Source: Rugosimonospora acidiphila (GTDB lineage: Bacteria > Actinomycetota > Actinomycetes > Mycobacteriales > Micromonosporaceae). Taken from it: a stretch of DNA of 64,000 bases. The position numbers and the translations under genes are program-made. Positions 1 to 8,055 of the stretch are shown here, one piece after another; the stretch's first letter is position 1; the number at the start of each line of letters is the position of its first letter. The notes under the pieces were generated by a model that was not told the origin of the DNA, made no database searches, and saw nothing but the letters and a program-made list of their open reading frames with translations. The stretch is from positions 1 through 64,000 of the forward strand of contig NZ_BAABJQ010000008.1 in the NCBI RefSeq assembly GCF_039543385.1, in the 5' to 3' direction.

Positions 1-2
1 TG

Positions 3-284
3 AACCTGGTCGGCGAGCTGTCGATGCACAGCGACAGCTTCCGCACCTGGTGGGCGGCCCAAGACGTCTACGTGCACCGCCACGGCACGAAACGCTTCTA
101 CCACCCCGTCGTCGGCGAACTGGACCTCGCCTATGAAGGGCTCCAACTGGCGAGCGACGAGACCTTGACGATCATGACCTACTCCGCCGAGCCGGGTACC
201 CCCTCCGGCGACGGCCTTGAACTGCTCGCCTCCTGGGCCGCGTCACAGCCTGACGCACTTCCCTTCAGAGCAGACCAGGCCTGA
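3..284 (+). CDS. MmyB-type XRE transcriptional regulator, C-terminal part (gene enters from outside the window)
   Basis: Only the last 93 codons are inside the window; the reading frame is open to the left edge, so the start is outside. The visible part matches the end of the MmyB-like ligand-binding (PAS-like) domain that follows an N-terminal XRE helix-turn-helix in many actinomycete regulators: a WW followed by DVYVHRHGTKRFYHPVVGEL, then a beta-rich tail with an LxxLASW helix. Full-length members are usually about 270-290 residues, so about two thirds of the gene is missing here. It converges with the aldo/keto reductase genes. These regulators often sit beside and control oxidoreductase genes, but here the two are convergent, so a link is only inference. 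Confidence 0.75.
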   Translation, partial: NLVGELSMHSDSFRTWWAAQDVYVHRHGTKRFYHPVVGELDLAYEGLQLASDETLTIMTYSAEPGTPSGDGLELLASWAASQPDALPFRADQA

Positions 285-491
285 CGGGGGCGGTGCCGTG
301 GCCGCGGCCGGAAGGAAGCGCAAGCGGCTTCATGCTTGGGTGCGACCATGGGTGAAGGGCTCGCGGTCCCCGGCGAGAAGGCCGACGACAGTCTGCCGCC
401 GTCCGGTCCTGGCTCCGGGGTATAGGTCTTTTCTCAGCAGCAGTCCATGCCAGGGGAGAACGGTGTCTTCCCCTGGCGCGGACTGCTTGCG

Positions 492-1517
492 CTACCGGCG
501 GCGGGCCGCCGGCTGCAGCGACGGGCTGATCCAGCCGTTCTCGGACGGGTTGAGGGTGATTCCGGGCGGGACGATCTCGTCGATGCGGTCCAGCACATCG
601 TCCGAGAGCACCACGTCCGCCGCGGTGAGCTGCGACTCCAAATGGTCCATGGTGCGCGGGCCAATGATCGGCGCGGTCACCGCCGGGTGGCGCAACACGA
701 ACGCGATCGCGAGTTGGATGAGCGTGATGCCAGCTTCGTCGGCGAGCTGCCCAAGCTGCTCGACAGCCTCCAGCTTGCGCTGGTTTTCCGGCAGGGACAA
801 GTCGAAGCGGTTGACCAGGCGCTGCCTCGCCGCCGACGCTGGCCCGGTCCGGTCGCCACCCTTGCTGTAACGGCCGGAAAGCCAGCCCCCGGCCAGCGGG
901 CCCCACGGAATGACGCCCATGCCGTACCGCTGACACACGGGCAGCACCTCGTTCTCGATGTTGCGCACCAGGATCGAGTACGGCGGCTGCTCGGTGACGA
1001 ACCGTTCCCGGCCGCGCCGCTCGGCGGTCCACTGGGCCTCCACGATGGTCGACGCAGGGAACGTGGAGTGCCCGATGTAGCGGACCTTGCCCGCCCGCAC
1101 GAGGTCGGTGAGCGCGCCCAAGGTTTCGTCCAGGTCGACCGCGGGATCCCAGCGGTGGATCTGGTAGAGGTCGATCCAGTCGGTGCCGAGTCGGCGCAGC
1201 GAGTCCTCGACCTCCCGGATGATCCAGCGGCGGGAGTTGCCGCGGTGGTTGGCATCCTCACCCATCGGCATGTGCGCCTTGGTCGCCAGGATTATGTCAT
1301 CGCGGCGACCGGCGAGGGCCTTGCCGACAATCTCCTCCGACTCGCCGGCGGAGTACACGTCGGCGGTGTCGACGAAGTTGATTCCGGCGTCCAAGGCACG
1401 GTGGATGATTTTGATGCTCTCGTCGTGGTCCTTGGTGCCCCAATCACCGAACATCATGGCGCCCAGGCAGAGCTTGCTGACCGAGACACCGGTACGTCCC
1501 AGGGGACGGTGTTGCAT
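492..1517 (-). CDS. aldo/keto reductase (third gene of a three-gene run)
   Basis: A 341-residue NADPH-dependent aldo/keto reductase (soluble TIM barrel), expected to reduce aldehydes or ketones. It shows the N-terminal LGRTGVSVSKLCLG strand, the catalytic-Asp/Tyr region DTADVYSAGESEEIVGKAL, the lysine in ILATKAHMP, the IDLYQIHRWDP histidine motif and a C-terminal cofactor-loop region ending PIIGPRTMDHLE. ATG is preceded by AGGAG six bases upstream. It is the last gene of a tight run: its start lies nine bases after the stop of the previous reductase. The substrate cannot be read from sequence. The three paralogues differ clearly from one another, so they are not a very recent triplication. 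Confidence 0.9.
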   Translation of the reverse strand: MQHRPLGRTGVSVSKLCLGAMMFGDWGTKDHDESIKIIHRALDAGINFVDTADVYSAGESEEIVGKALAGRRDDIILATKAHMPMGEDANHRGNSRRWIIREVEDSLRRLGTDWIDLYQIHRWDPAVDLDETLGALTDLVRAGKVRYIGHSTFPASTIVEAQWTAERRGRERFVTEQPPYSILVRNIENEVLPVCQRYGMGVIPWGPLAGGWLSGRYSKGGDRTGPASAARQRLVNRFDLSLPENQRKLEAVEQLGQLADEAGITLIQLAIAFVLRHPAVTAPIIGPRTMDHLESQLTAADVVLSDDVLDRIDEIVPPGITLNPSENGWISPSLQPAARRR

Positions 1518-1526
1518 CGGATACTC

Positions 1527-2507
1527 CTAAAAGTACGTGGGCTGACGTGGCGTGTACGCCCGCTCGAGTGCTTCGACCTCGTCGGCGGCCAGTTGGATGT
1601 CGAGAGCGGCGACCGCGTCGGTGAGGTGATGGGCCTTCGTGGCACCCACGATCGGGGCGGTAACGACCGGATTGTTCAGCACCCAGGCGAGGGCCACCGA
1701 GGCCATCGCGACGCCGTGAGTCTCGGCGATGCGCTGCACCGCGTCGACGATGGCCTTGTCGCTGTCCAGAAACAGCGGCCGGCCCTGCCGGTCGGTGCTG
1801 GGGTTACTCTTGGCCCGGCTGGTGCTCTGCTCGCCCCAGGGCCGGGTGACCAGGCCCGCGGCCAGCGGGCTCCACGGGATGCCACCGACTCCCTGGTGAG
1901 CCAGCAGGCCGAACATCTCCCGTTCCTCCTCGCGCTGCACGAGGTTGTACTGGTCCTGCATGGACACGAACCGCGTCCATCCATTGGCCTGTGCGGTGTG
2001 TTGCATGGTGGCGAACTGCCAGGCGTACATGGACGAGGCGCCGAGGTAGCGGGCCTTACCGACCTTGACCACGTCGTGCAGGGCCTCCATGGTCTCCTCG
2101 ACCGGGGTGTCCGGGTCGAAACGGTGGATCTGGTAGAGGTCGACGTAGTCGGTGCCCAGCCGCGACAGCGACGCGTCGATGTTCTCCATGATGGCCTTGC
2201 GGGACAGCCCGGACCCGCCCGGACCATCGTGCATCCTGTTGAACACCTTCGTGGCCAGCACGATGTCATCGCGGCGGACGTACTTGCGCAGCGCCCGGCC
2301 GACGATCTCCTCGGAGGTGCCCAGCCCGTAGACGTTGGCGGTGTCCCAGAACGTGATTCCCAGCTCGAGGGCCTGCTGGAACAGCGGTGCCGCGGCGTCG
2401 TCGTCCAGGGTCCACGGCATCGACTCCGATGGCGTGCCGAAGCTCATGCAACCCAGGGCGATCCGGCTGACTCTCAGCCCGGACGTGCCCAGTCGGGTGT
2501 AATCCAC
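1527..2507 (-). CDS. aldo/keto reductase (middle gene of the run)
   Basis: A 326-residue aldo/keto reductase of the YajO/Tas-like group. Visible motifs are LGTSGLRVSRIALGCMSFG, DTANVYGLGTSEEIVGRAL, the lysine of VLATKVFNRM, YVDLYQIHRFDP and the C-terminal VVTAPIVGATKAHHL cofactor-binding segment. The start is GTG with AAGGGG five bases upstream. It lies 18 bases after the preceding reductase and nine bases before the next, so the three are very probably one transcript. The FDPDTPVEETMEAL segment is typical of members acting on small aldehydes or sugar-derived substrates, but no specific substrate is supported. Confidence 0.9.
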   Translation of the reverse strand: MDYTRLGTSGLRVSRIALGCMSFGTPSESMPWTLDDDAAAPLFQQALELGITFWDTANVYGLGTSEEIVGRALRKYVRRDDIVLATKVFNRMHDGPGGSGLSRKAIMENIDASLSRLGTDYVDLYQIHRFDPDTPVEETMEALHDVVKVGKARYLGASSMYAWQFATMQHTAQANGWTRFVSMQDQYNLVQREEEREMFGLLAHQGVGGIPWSPLAAGLVTRPWGEQSTSRAKSNPSTDRQGRPLFLDSDKAIVDAVQRIAETHGVAMASVALAWVLNNPVVTAPIVGATKAHHLTDAVAALDIQLAADEVEALERAYTPRQPTYF

Positions 2508-2525
2508 CTTTACCCCTTTCGCGGG

Positions 2526-3518
2526 TCAGCGGTGCCGGACGCCCTCGGTGGCATTCGGCGCGAGCCGAGGTGTCCGCACGGGCGCGTCTGCGAGCGCCTC
2601 GTCGATCTGCTTGAGCACGTCGTCGGTCAGCTGCACGCCGGAGGCCTGCGCGTTGGCGTGTACCTGCTCGGGCCGGGACGCACCCGTGATCGCCGAGGCG
2701 ACCTCGCTGCGGCGCAGCACCCAGGCCAGCGCCAGGGTGGCCAGGCTGACCCCGAGGCCGTCGGCGATCGGGACCAGCCGCTGCACCGCGGACAGGGTGG
2801 CATCGTTGAGGACCAGGTCGCTGAAGCCGTTCATGCTGTCGATGGCGAACCGCGAGTCGGCCGGCAGCGGGTGACCCGGCCGGTATTTTCCGGTCAGGAC
2901 TCCCTGCGCGAGGGGTGACCAGACGATCTGCGAGATGCCGTTGGCGGCCGAGATCGCGAAGACTTCGGCTTCGGGTGCCTGCCAGAGCATCGAATACTGA
3001 GGCTGGGACGACACGAACAGCTCCGGCCCGGCGATGTCGATGGCCGCCCGGATCTGTTCCGGAGTCCATTCGCTGAATCCCAGATAGCGGGCCTTGCCCT
3101 GTGCGACGACCTGCTGGAAGGCCTCTATCGTGTCCTCGACGGGTACGGTCGGGTCGAAGCGGTGGGCCTGATACAGGTCCACGTAGTCGGTGCGCAGCCG
3201 CCGCAGGGACGCGTCGATCTGCTTGCCGATCTGCTCCGGGGACAATCCCCGATCGGTGTCCGACATCGGGCCCCACACCTTCGTGGCGAGGATGTAGGAG
3301 TCGCGCGGGTGCGTGGAGAGGATCTCACCCCAGGCCGACTCGGCGGCGCCGCGGCCGTACACGTTGGCGGTGTCGAAGAAATTGACCCCGGCATCGAAGG
3401 CGGCCTCGGTGCAGGCGCGGGTCTGTTCGGCCGCGATCCCGCCGGCGTAGGTCAACCATGACCCCAAAGAGATTTCCGAGACTCGCAGGTCCGATGTGCC
3501 GAGCTGACGGTATTGCAC
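2526..3518 (-). CDS. aldo/keto reductase (first gene of the run)
   Basis: A 330-residue aldo/keto reductase resembling the voltage-gated potassium channel beta-subunit/YghZ subgroup: LGTSDLRVSEISLGSWLTYAGG, NFFDTANVYGRGAAESAWGEIL, the lysine in ILATKVWGPM, YVDLYQAHRFDP and a late ASAITGASRPEQV cofactor loop. The GTG start has AAGGGGA about six bases upstream. It is the promoter-proximal gene of the three, so the promoter should lie in the 440-bp gap to the right. The other two reductases follow at 18- and 9-bp spacing. Possible roles include reactive-carbonyl detoxification or sugar/polyol conversion; the sequence does not decide. Confidence 0.9.
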   Translation of the reverse strand: MQYRQLGTSDLRVSEISLGSWLTYAGGIAAEQTRACTEAAFDAGVNFFDTANVYGRGAAESAWGEILSTHPRDSYILATKVWGPMSDTDRGLSPEQIGKQIDASLRRLRTDYVDLYQAHRFDPTVPVEDTIEAFQQVVAQGKARYLGFSEWTPEQIRAAIDIAGPELFVSSQPQYSMLWQAPEAEVFAISAANGISQIVWSPLAQGVLTGKYRPGHPLPADSRFAIDSMNGFSDLVLNDATLSAVQRLVPIADGLGVSLATLALAWVLRRSEVASAITGASRPEQVHANAQASGVQLTDDVLKQIDEALADAPVRTPRLAPNATEGVRHR

Positions 3519-3957
3519 GGTGTTCCCCTTCGACTTATCAGGCGCGGGATCGCGCGGGTAGTCACCACGGCGCTTACCCGGATCTATCCCAGTGAACGTG
3601 GATCAATCATAGGGTTTCGGCCATTACCGGCACCGGCCGGGTAGGTCCGGGCCGGCTCCGCCGGCGCATCACCCGCTCATCAGCGGACGGATCCGGCGAC
3701 CGCCCGATCCGGCAGCCGCAGGCTGTCGTCGACTCGAGCTTAGGCAGCTCACCCAGCCGTTGGGGGTCCCTGCCGTTACCCCTCTCAGCAGTAGCTCCTC
3801 CGCGCTGGCGGGCAGGCGTTATCCAGTGCCGTGACCGGATGGGTCCACCGTGTTGCGGCCCCGGCACGGCACTAGATTGGACCTTGCTCACCACGGCGCG
3901 GCCCGCGTCGAGCCGAGCGCCGTCCCCGTGTCAGTGGCGTCCGTTACGATCCCCGAA
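3519..3957. other. divergent intergenic region between reductase operon and methyltransferase
   Basis: No convincing gene. Open frames here lack homology and ribosome-binding sites. It should hold the leftward promoter for the three reductases and the rightward promoter for the methyltransferase. A leftward TTGATC near 3600-3606 could be a -35 box, but no good -10 box follows at the right spacing, so I do not call a promoter. Confidence 0.4.
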
Positions 3958-4605
3958 ATGATCGAACTGGGCTCCCTTCCCGCTACCCGCGACGCCTACG
4001 ACGCCGTCGCCGCGCGCTACGCGCAGCAGTTCACCGACACCCTGCGCGACCGGTCGCTGGAGCGTGCGCTGCTTGCCGCGTTCGCCGAGTCGGTGCGCGC
4101 GGGTGGTGAAGGCGAGGTTGCAGACCTGGGGTGCGGGCCGGGGCATGTGACCGCTCATCTGCGGGGGTTGGGGCTACGCGCCTTCGGCGTCGATGCCTCA
4201 CCGGCGATGATTGAGCTGGCCCGGAAGGCCAACCCGGATCTGCGGTTCGAGGTGGGCTCGATGGCGGCGCTCGACATCGCGGACGACGCGCTGGGCGGGG
4301 TACTCTCGCGGTCCTCGATCATTCACACCCCGCCGAAGGACCTCCCGGCCGTGGTCGCGGAGTTCGCCCGGGTCCTGGCCCCCGGCGGCCAGCTGCTGAT
4401 CAGCTGCTTCGCCACCGACGACCCCGCGATCCCGACACAGTCCTTCGACCACTCGGTGGTGACGGCCTACCGCTGGTCGCCCGACTACCTGGCGGGGCTG
4501 CTGCGTGACGTCGGCGTGAGCGAGGTTGCCCGGGTGCTGTGTGAACCGAAGCCCACCGATAAGCGGCAATTCCGGGAGTTGCAGCTGCTGGCCGCCAAAA
4601 ACTAG
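3958..4605 (+). CDS. class I SAM-dependent methyltransferase
   Basis: A 215-residue methyltransferase of the Methyltransf_11/25 type. It has the SAM-binding motif VADLGCGPGHVTAHL (about residues 57-71), the acidic loop GVDASPAMIELARKANP, and motif II-III segments AALDIADDALGGVLSRSSIIH and FARVLAPGGQLLIS. The frame is open upstream to 3850, but the ATG at 3958 begins where family members begin (DAYDAVAARYAQQF), so I use it. The substrate is unknown; close relatives are usually annotated only as class I methyltransferases. It is a single gene, divergent from the reductases, with a transposase scrap just downstream. Confidence 0.85.
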   Translation: MIELGSLPATRDAYDAVAARYAQQFTDTLRDRSLERALLAAFAESVRAGGEGEVADLGCGPGHVTAHLRGLGLRAFGVDASPAMIELARKANPDLRFEVGSMAALDIADDALGGVLSRSSIIHTPPKDLPAVVAEFARVLAPGGQLLISCFATDDPAIPTQSFDHSVVTAYRWSPDYLAGLLRDVGVSEVARVLCEPKPTDKRQFRELQLLAAKN

Positions 4606-4638
4606 TGCTCTGACCATTAGGGTCGCGTTCGGCCCGCT

Positions 4639-4722
4639 CACTTGGACAACCTGTCGGCTCACAAGGGCGAGCAGATCCGGCGCTGGGCGAAGAAGAACCG
4701 GGCCTGGAGTGCAGCCGTATGA
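4639..4722 (+). pseudogene. remnant of an IS630-family transposase
   Basis: A 27-codon open stretch reads HLDNLSAHKGEQIRRWAKKN and then RAWSAAV before a stop. This matches the segment around the second catalytic Asp of IS630-type DDE transposases (DNLSAHK...IRxWxxxN). Nothing of the rest of the transposase remains on either side, so it is a fossil of an insertion event next to the methyltransferase. Confidence 0.65.
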
Positions 4723-4750
4723 CGGCCGGCGGCGCCGGTACCCTCGCGAG

Positions 4751-4786
4751 CCTGCGCCCCGCCCTGGTGACCGGGCGGGGCGCAGG
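4751..4786. terminator. hairpin between methyltransferase and amidase operon
   Basis: A perfect 14-bp inverted repeat (4751-4764 with 4773-4786, CCTGCGCCCCGCCC and its complement) around an 8-nt loop. It lies just past the leftward amidase/small-gene unit and past the rightward methyltransferase, so it could end both transcripts. There is no T-run, as is common in high-GC actinomycetes. Confidence 0.6.
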
Positions 4787-4811
4787 CCCCTGTCGTTTGG
4801 ACCGTCGAGGG

Positions 4812-5012
4812 CTACCGGTGTCCGGCGCCGTCCTTGCCGCCGGACCCGTTCGGCCGGCCGGCCGCCTGGCCGCCGGAGGTGATGTCGTCGGTCATCACCC
4901 GATCGTCGAACGGGGGCAACTCCGTGAGGTCGAACCGCGGCATGATCACGGGGATGTCGAAGTCGCGCAGCCGCGCGTTGGTGGGGTCGGTCATGGGGTC
5001 CGCCATCGTCAC
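4812..5012 (-). CDS. small hypothetical protein translationally coupled to the amidase
   Basis: A 66-codon frame that begins with a GTG overlapping the amidase stop codon (GTGA overlap); an ATG two codons later is an alternative start. The protein is acidic in its first two thirds (TDPTNARLRDFDIPVIMPRF, then DLTELPPFDDR) and Gly-rich at its end. It has no signal peptide and no membrane segment. I do not recognise a family. The overlap and direction suggest it is made together with the amidase. Confidence 0.5.
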   Translation of the reverse strand: MTMADPMTDPTNARLRDFDIPVIMPRFDLTELPPFDDRVMTDDITSGGQAAGRPNGSGGKDGAGHR

Positions 5013-6778
5013 AGGTCCGTCGGGAGGTCGAGGTGGTAGGGGTGGCGGTCCTGGTAGTCGATCGCGAGCTGCAGGATGATCGCATCCCCGCCGTACGGTG
5101 CCGCCATGTCGATACCGACCGGGATGCCGGTGTCGGTGTCACGACCGACCGGCAGGTTGAGGCAGGGCCAGCCGGTGGTGTTCGGCCGGCTGGACTCCAC
5201 GCCGGAGAAGCCGCCGGTGCTGTCGTTGGCGCGGACCGGGGGCGTCTGGACCTTCTGCGGCCACAGGCAGGCGACGATCCCGTTGTCCTCGAACACCTTC
5301 GCCCACGCCTCGGAGTACTCGCGCCGGACCCGGTGTGCTCCGAACAGGTCGGCGGGCGTGAGCGCGGCGGCGCGCTGCGCGAGCTGCTGCTTCTGCGTTT
5401 CGATGGTGGAGATGGAGGTACGGAACCGGGTACGCACCGCGCCCTCGATAGCCGGATCCTCGGCGGCGGTGACGGCGTAGGTCTCGCCGAGCGTCCACGC
5501 GTTCTCGGCGTTCTGGTAGGCGCTGCTCGCGGACACCTTGGAGCCGTTGACCGGGTCGGGATTGGCAGCGGCCCAGTAGGCGGTGTTGCCCAGGTTCGAG
5601 GTGGGCGGCGTGATCTGCACGATCTCCGCGCCGAGATCGGCGAACTGCTGCACAGCGGCGCGCAGCCGGGCGAGGATGCCCGGAGTCCAGAGATTGCGCG
5701 CCGGTGAGGTCTCGGTCTCCACCGTCGAGCCGATGCGCAGGCCCGCGAACGGCTTCTTGCCTGGACGTGGGGCCAGCGGGAAGCCCTGCGGGAAGGTGGG
5801 CGCCTGTTCGGAGCGCGGGTCGCGGGGGTCGGGGCCGGCGATGATGCCCAGCAGCATGGCGACGTCGGCCATGGCCCGACCCATCGGGCCGCAGGTGTCC
5901 AGGCTGGTGCTGGAGACGGTGACACCGTACTTCGGTACCAGGCCATAGCTGGGCTTGATCGAGCCGACACCGACGTTCTGCGCGGGGTTGCGCAGCGAGT
6001 TTCCGGTGTCCGATCCGGTCGCCATCACCGCGAGGCGTGCCGAGATGGCCGCGGCCGAGCCGCCGGAGGAGCCGCCGACGCACAGCTTGCGGTTCCACGG
6101 GTTCGCGGTCTGCGGGCAAGTGTCGTCGTTGGTCCAGGGACCGGTGTGGGTCAGCCCGAGGATGGGCATGTGGGCGTTGCGGACGCGTTGCGCGACCACG
6201 GAGTCGCCGCTGGCGATGTTCCCGGCCGCGAGCGGGCAGCCGATGGTCAGCTCCACGCCCTCGACCGCGTAGATGTCCTTGAGGGCGACGGGTACGCCGC
6301 AGCCGAACGGTACCGGCGTGCCGCCCCGCGCGGCGGCGTCGAGCGCCTTGTCGGCGGCCTTCGCGATCGACATCGCCAGGTCGGGGGTGGTGCGCACGTA
6401 GGCGTTCAGCTTTCCGTTGTCGCCGTACACCGGGATGTCGGGGTCACGGGACGGCACGGCGAACATCCCGTCGCCGTTGAGCTGGTCGATGCGGGCGAGG
6501 AACCGCTTGGTGACCTGCACGCTCGTGACGTCGCGGGCGAGCAGCATCGCGGCCAGCTGGGTGCCGGTGAGGAACGGCAGGTCGGCGCCGCGCCGCAGCG
6601 CCGCGAGTCCGGCCTGCCGCTGGGATTCGAGGTACTTCTGGGTCGCGCTCGTGAGGTGGCTGGGGGTCGGGGGTGCGGCGTCGGCGGTCCCCGGCAGCAG
6701 TGCCGGAAGGGTCGCACCGAAGCCGGCGAGGGCGGCCGTGCCCAAGAAACGCCGACGGGAGGTGCTCGTCGTGGTCAA
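5009..6778 (-). CDS. Tat-exported amidase (amidase signature family)
   Basis: A 589-residue amidase of the Ser-cisSer-Lys hydrolase superfamily. The frame extends upstream to 6925, but a TTG at 6776-6778 with AAAGGA six bases before it starts exactly at a Tat signal (TTTSTSRRRFLGTAALAGFG, ending LPGTADA). The catalytic features are present: Lys in VALKDIYAVEG, the Gly/Ser-rich CVGGSSGGSAAA holding the cis-Ser, and SDTGNSLRNPA, where the usual TDTGGS has Asn in place of one Gly before the nucleophilic Ser. Such secreted amidases hydrolyse short amides or peptide-like amides outside the cell; the substrate is not evident. A small gene overlaps its stop. Confidence 0.88.
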   Translation of the reverse strand: MTTTSTSRRRFLGTAALAGFGATLPALLPGTADAAPPTPSHLTSATQKYLESQRQAGLAALRRGADLPFLTGTQLAAMLLARDVTSVQVTKRFLARIDQLNGDGMFAVPSRDPDIPVYGDNGKLNAYVRTTPDLAMSIAKAADKALDAAARGGTPVPFGCGVPVALKDIYAVEGVELTIGCPLAAGNIASGDSVVAQRVRNAHMPILGLTHTGPWTNDDTCPQTANPWNRKLCVGGSSGGSAAAISARLAVMATGSDTGNSLRNPAQNVGVGSIKPSYGLVPKYGVTVSSTSLDTCGPMGRAMADVAMLLGIIAGPDPRDPRSEQAPTFPQGFPLAPRPGKKPFAGLRIGSTVETETSPARNLWTPGILARLRAAVQQFADLGAEIVQITPPTSNLGNTAYWAAANPDPVNGSKVSASSAYQNAENAWTLGETYAVTAAEDPAIEGAVRTRFRTSISTIETQKQQLAQRAAALTPADLFGAHRVRREYSEAWAKVFEDNGIVACLWPQKVQTPPVRANDSTGGFSGVESSRPNTTGWPCLNLPVGRDTDTGIPVGIDMAAPYGGDAIILQLAIDYQDRHPYHLDLPTDL

Positions 6779-7314
6779 TGTGGTCCTTTGCTGGAGGCGG
6801 GACGGTGGCGGATCGTCGTCCACCGCCGTTGACGGGGCAATGGGGGAAGACTCCCGGGCGAATCGCTCAGAGCTGTGAAGGAACGATGTCGGGCGGGTTG
6901 CGCGGTGTTGCGAGGTGATGATCAAACTGCGCTGATGTGGCCTAACGGTCAGTCAGACCGGTGACCTCGACCTAGAGCGCCTGGTGCGGGGCCATAGATG
7001 TGAGTGACGATAATCTTAGCGGCGACCGGCCTCGGCGACTACGGGTGCTGTTGCGACGGGATCGGACGACATGGTTGTGCCGGTGGCGAGGTCCGAGGTC
7101 AGATCATCAGTGCGAGTTTGGTGACCGCTGCGGCGACTCGGGAGTTGGTCGGGACGTCCACTCCCAGTTCCTAGTGTCCGCGGCCGAGGTTCTGAGGGAA
7201 GGCAATCGGGTACCCGGGGCCGCAGCCGCAGCGGCGCCCGTAGGATGACTGGGCTCGGGACGACGAGCATTTCGAGCTCACTGCCGGTTTGGGGGAGTCG
7301 GCCATACTGATCAA
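6779..7314. other. divergent intergenic region upstream of the amidase
   Basis: I see no supported gene. Short frames on both strands lack ribosome-binding sites and recognisable motifs. The amidase promoter should lie here on the minus strand and the promoter of the membrane-protein gene on the plus strand, but no clear -35/-10 pair stands out. Confidence 0.35.
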
Positions 7315-7944
7315 GTGCTGACAGGGGTGCGCCGAAGAGAAATTCAGCTGCGGTACGGGCTCGTTCTGGCCGCCGTTCTGACGGGTCCGACCTGGATCGC
7401 CGGGATCGCCGCCATCCTGATCCCGCCCATCTGGGGGCCGGGCCTGCTTGTGGGTCCCGTCACTGTCGTCCTCGCCGCGGTAGTGGTCAGCCAGCTATTT
7501 CCCGAACTGCGCCGCGTGGTGGCGGTCGCGTGTGTCCTGCTGGCGTTTCTCGCCGCCACATTTACCGCAATCTGGATGCCGAGCGCCGTGCTCGACGTGC
7601 GCGGTACGCAAGTAGCAGCCCTCGTCGCCACCGAGCGTGTCGTTCAAGGGAAGCACGACTGGCACAAGTACGAGCTGCGCGGCACCGACGGTCGGCCGAT
7701 CCCCGGGACGCTGACCGAGTATGACGACGTCTACGACCCCGGGGACCGCGTCGACGTCGTCGTCGACCCGGGTCATCACGTCGCTCCCGAGGCGGCGGAC
7801 GAGTTGAACGGAGACTGGGTGATCGGCATCATCGCCGCCGGTCTGTTGGTGCTCACGACCGCGTTGTCCATCGGCGTCGGCTCACGAACATCCATGGAGC
7901 AGGTCGACCTGCGGATCCGCGGCCGGTATCGGTCTCGACACTGA
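7315..7944 (+). CDS. membrane protein with a small extracytoplasmic beta domain
   Basis: A 209-residue protein starting at GTG. It has three hydrophobic segments near the N-terminus (about residues 13-38, 41-62, 68-90), then a soluble 80-residue stretch rich in beta strands (KYELRGTDGRPIPGTLTEYD, VYDPGDRVDVVVDPGHHV), then a final membrane helix (about 167-187) and a basic tail. The soluble segment resembles DUF3592-type domains found in actinomycete membrane proteins, but I cannot name a function. It stands alone, followed by a strong hairpin. Confidence 0.6.
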   Translation: MLTGVRRREIQLRYGLVLAAVLTGPTWIAGIAAILIPPIWGPGLLVGPVTVVLAAVVVSQLFPELRRVVAVACVLLAFLAATFTAIWMPSAVLDVRGTQVAALVATERVVQGKHDWHKYELRGTDGRPIPGTLTEYDDVYDPGDRVDVVVDPGHHVAPEAADELNGDWVIGIIAAGLLVLTTALSIGVGSRTSMEQVDLRIRGRYRSRH

Positions 7945-7986
7945 AGGCGGGGCCGCTCGGACGGCGACACCGCCGGGATCGGCGAC

Positions 7987-8014
7987 GCCCCGGGACCGTG
8001 CACGGTCCCGGGGC
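7987..8014. terminator. perfect palindrome between convergent genes
   Basis: A 28-bp perfect palindrome made of two 14-nt arms with no spacer (GCCCCGGGACCGTG and its complement). It lies between the stop of the membrane-protein gene and the stop of the leftward secreted protein, the place expected for a bidirectional terminator. Confidence 0.65.
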
Positions 8015-8055
8015 GCGCTCGTGATACCTCGGGCCTCAGCGGCGCGACCGGATGC

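Noticed and set aside
447..2918. 823-codon plus-strand frame
   Set aside because: Antisense to the three aldo/keto reductase genes, whose motifs and starts are clear; the frame has the composition of a GC-rich shadow.
7016..7270. 84-codon minus-strand frame in the amidase upstream region
   Set aside because: No start signal, Arg/Pro-rich shadow composition and no motif.
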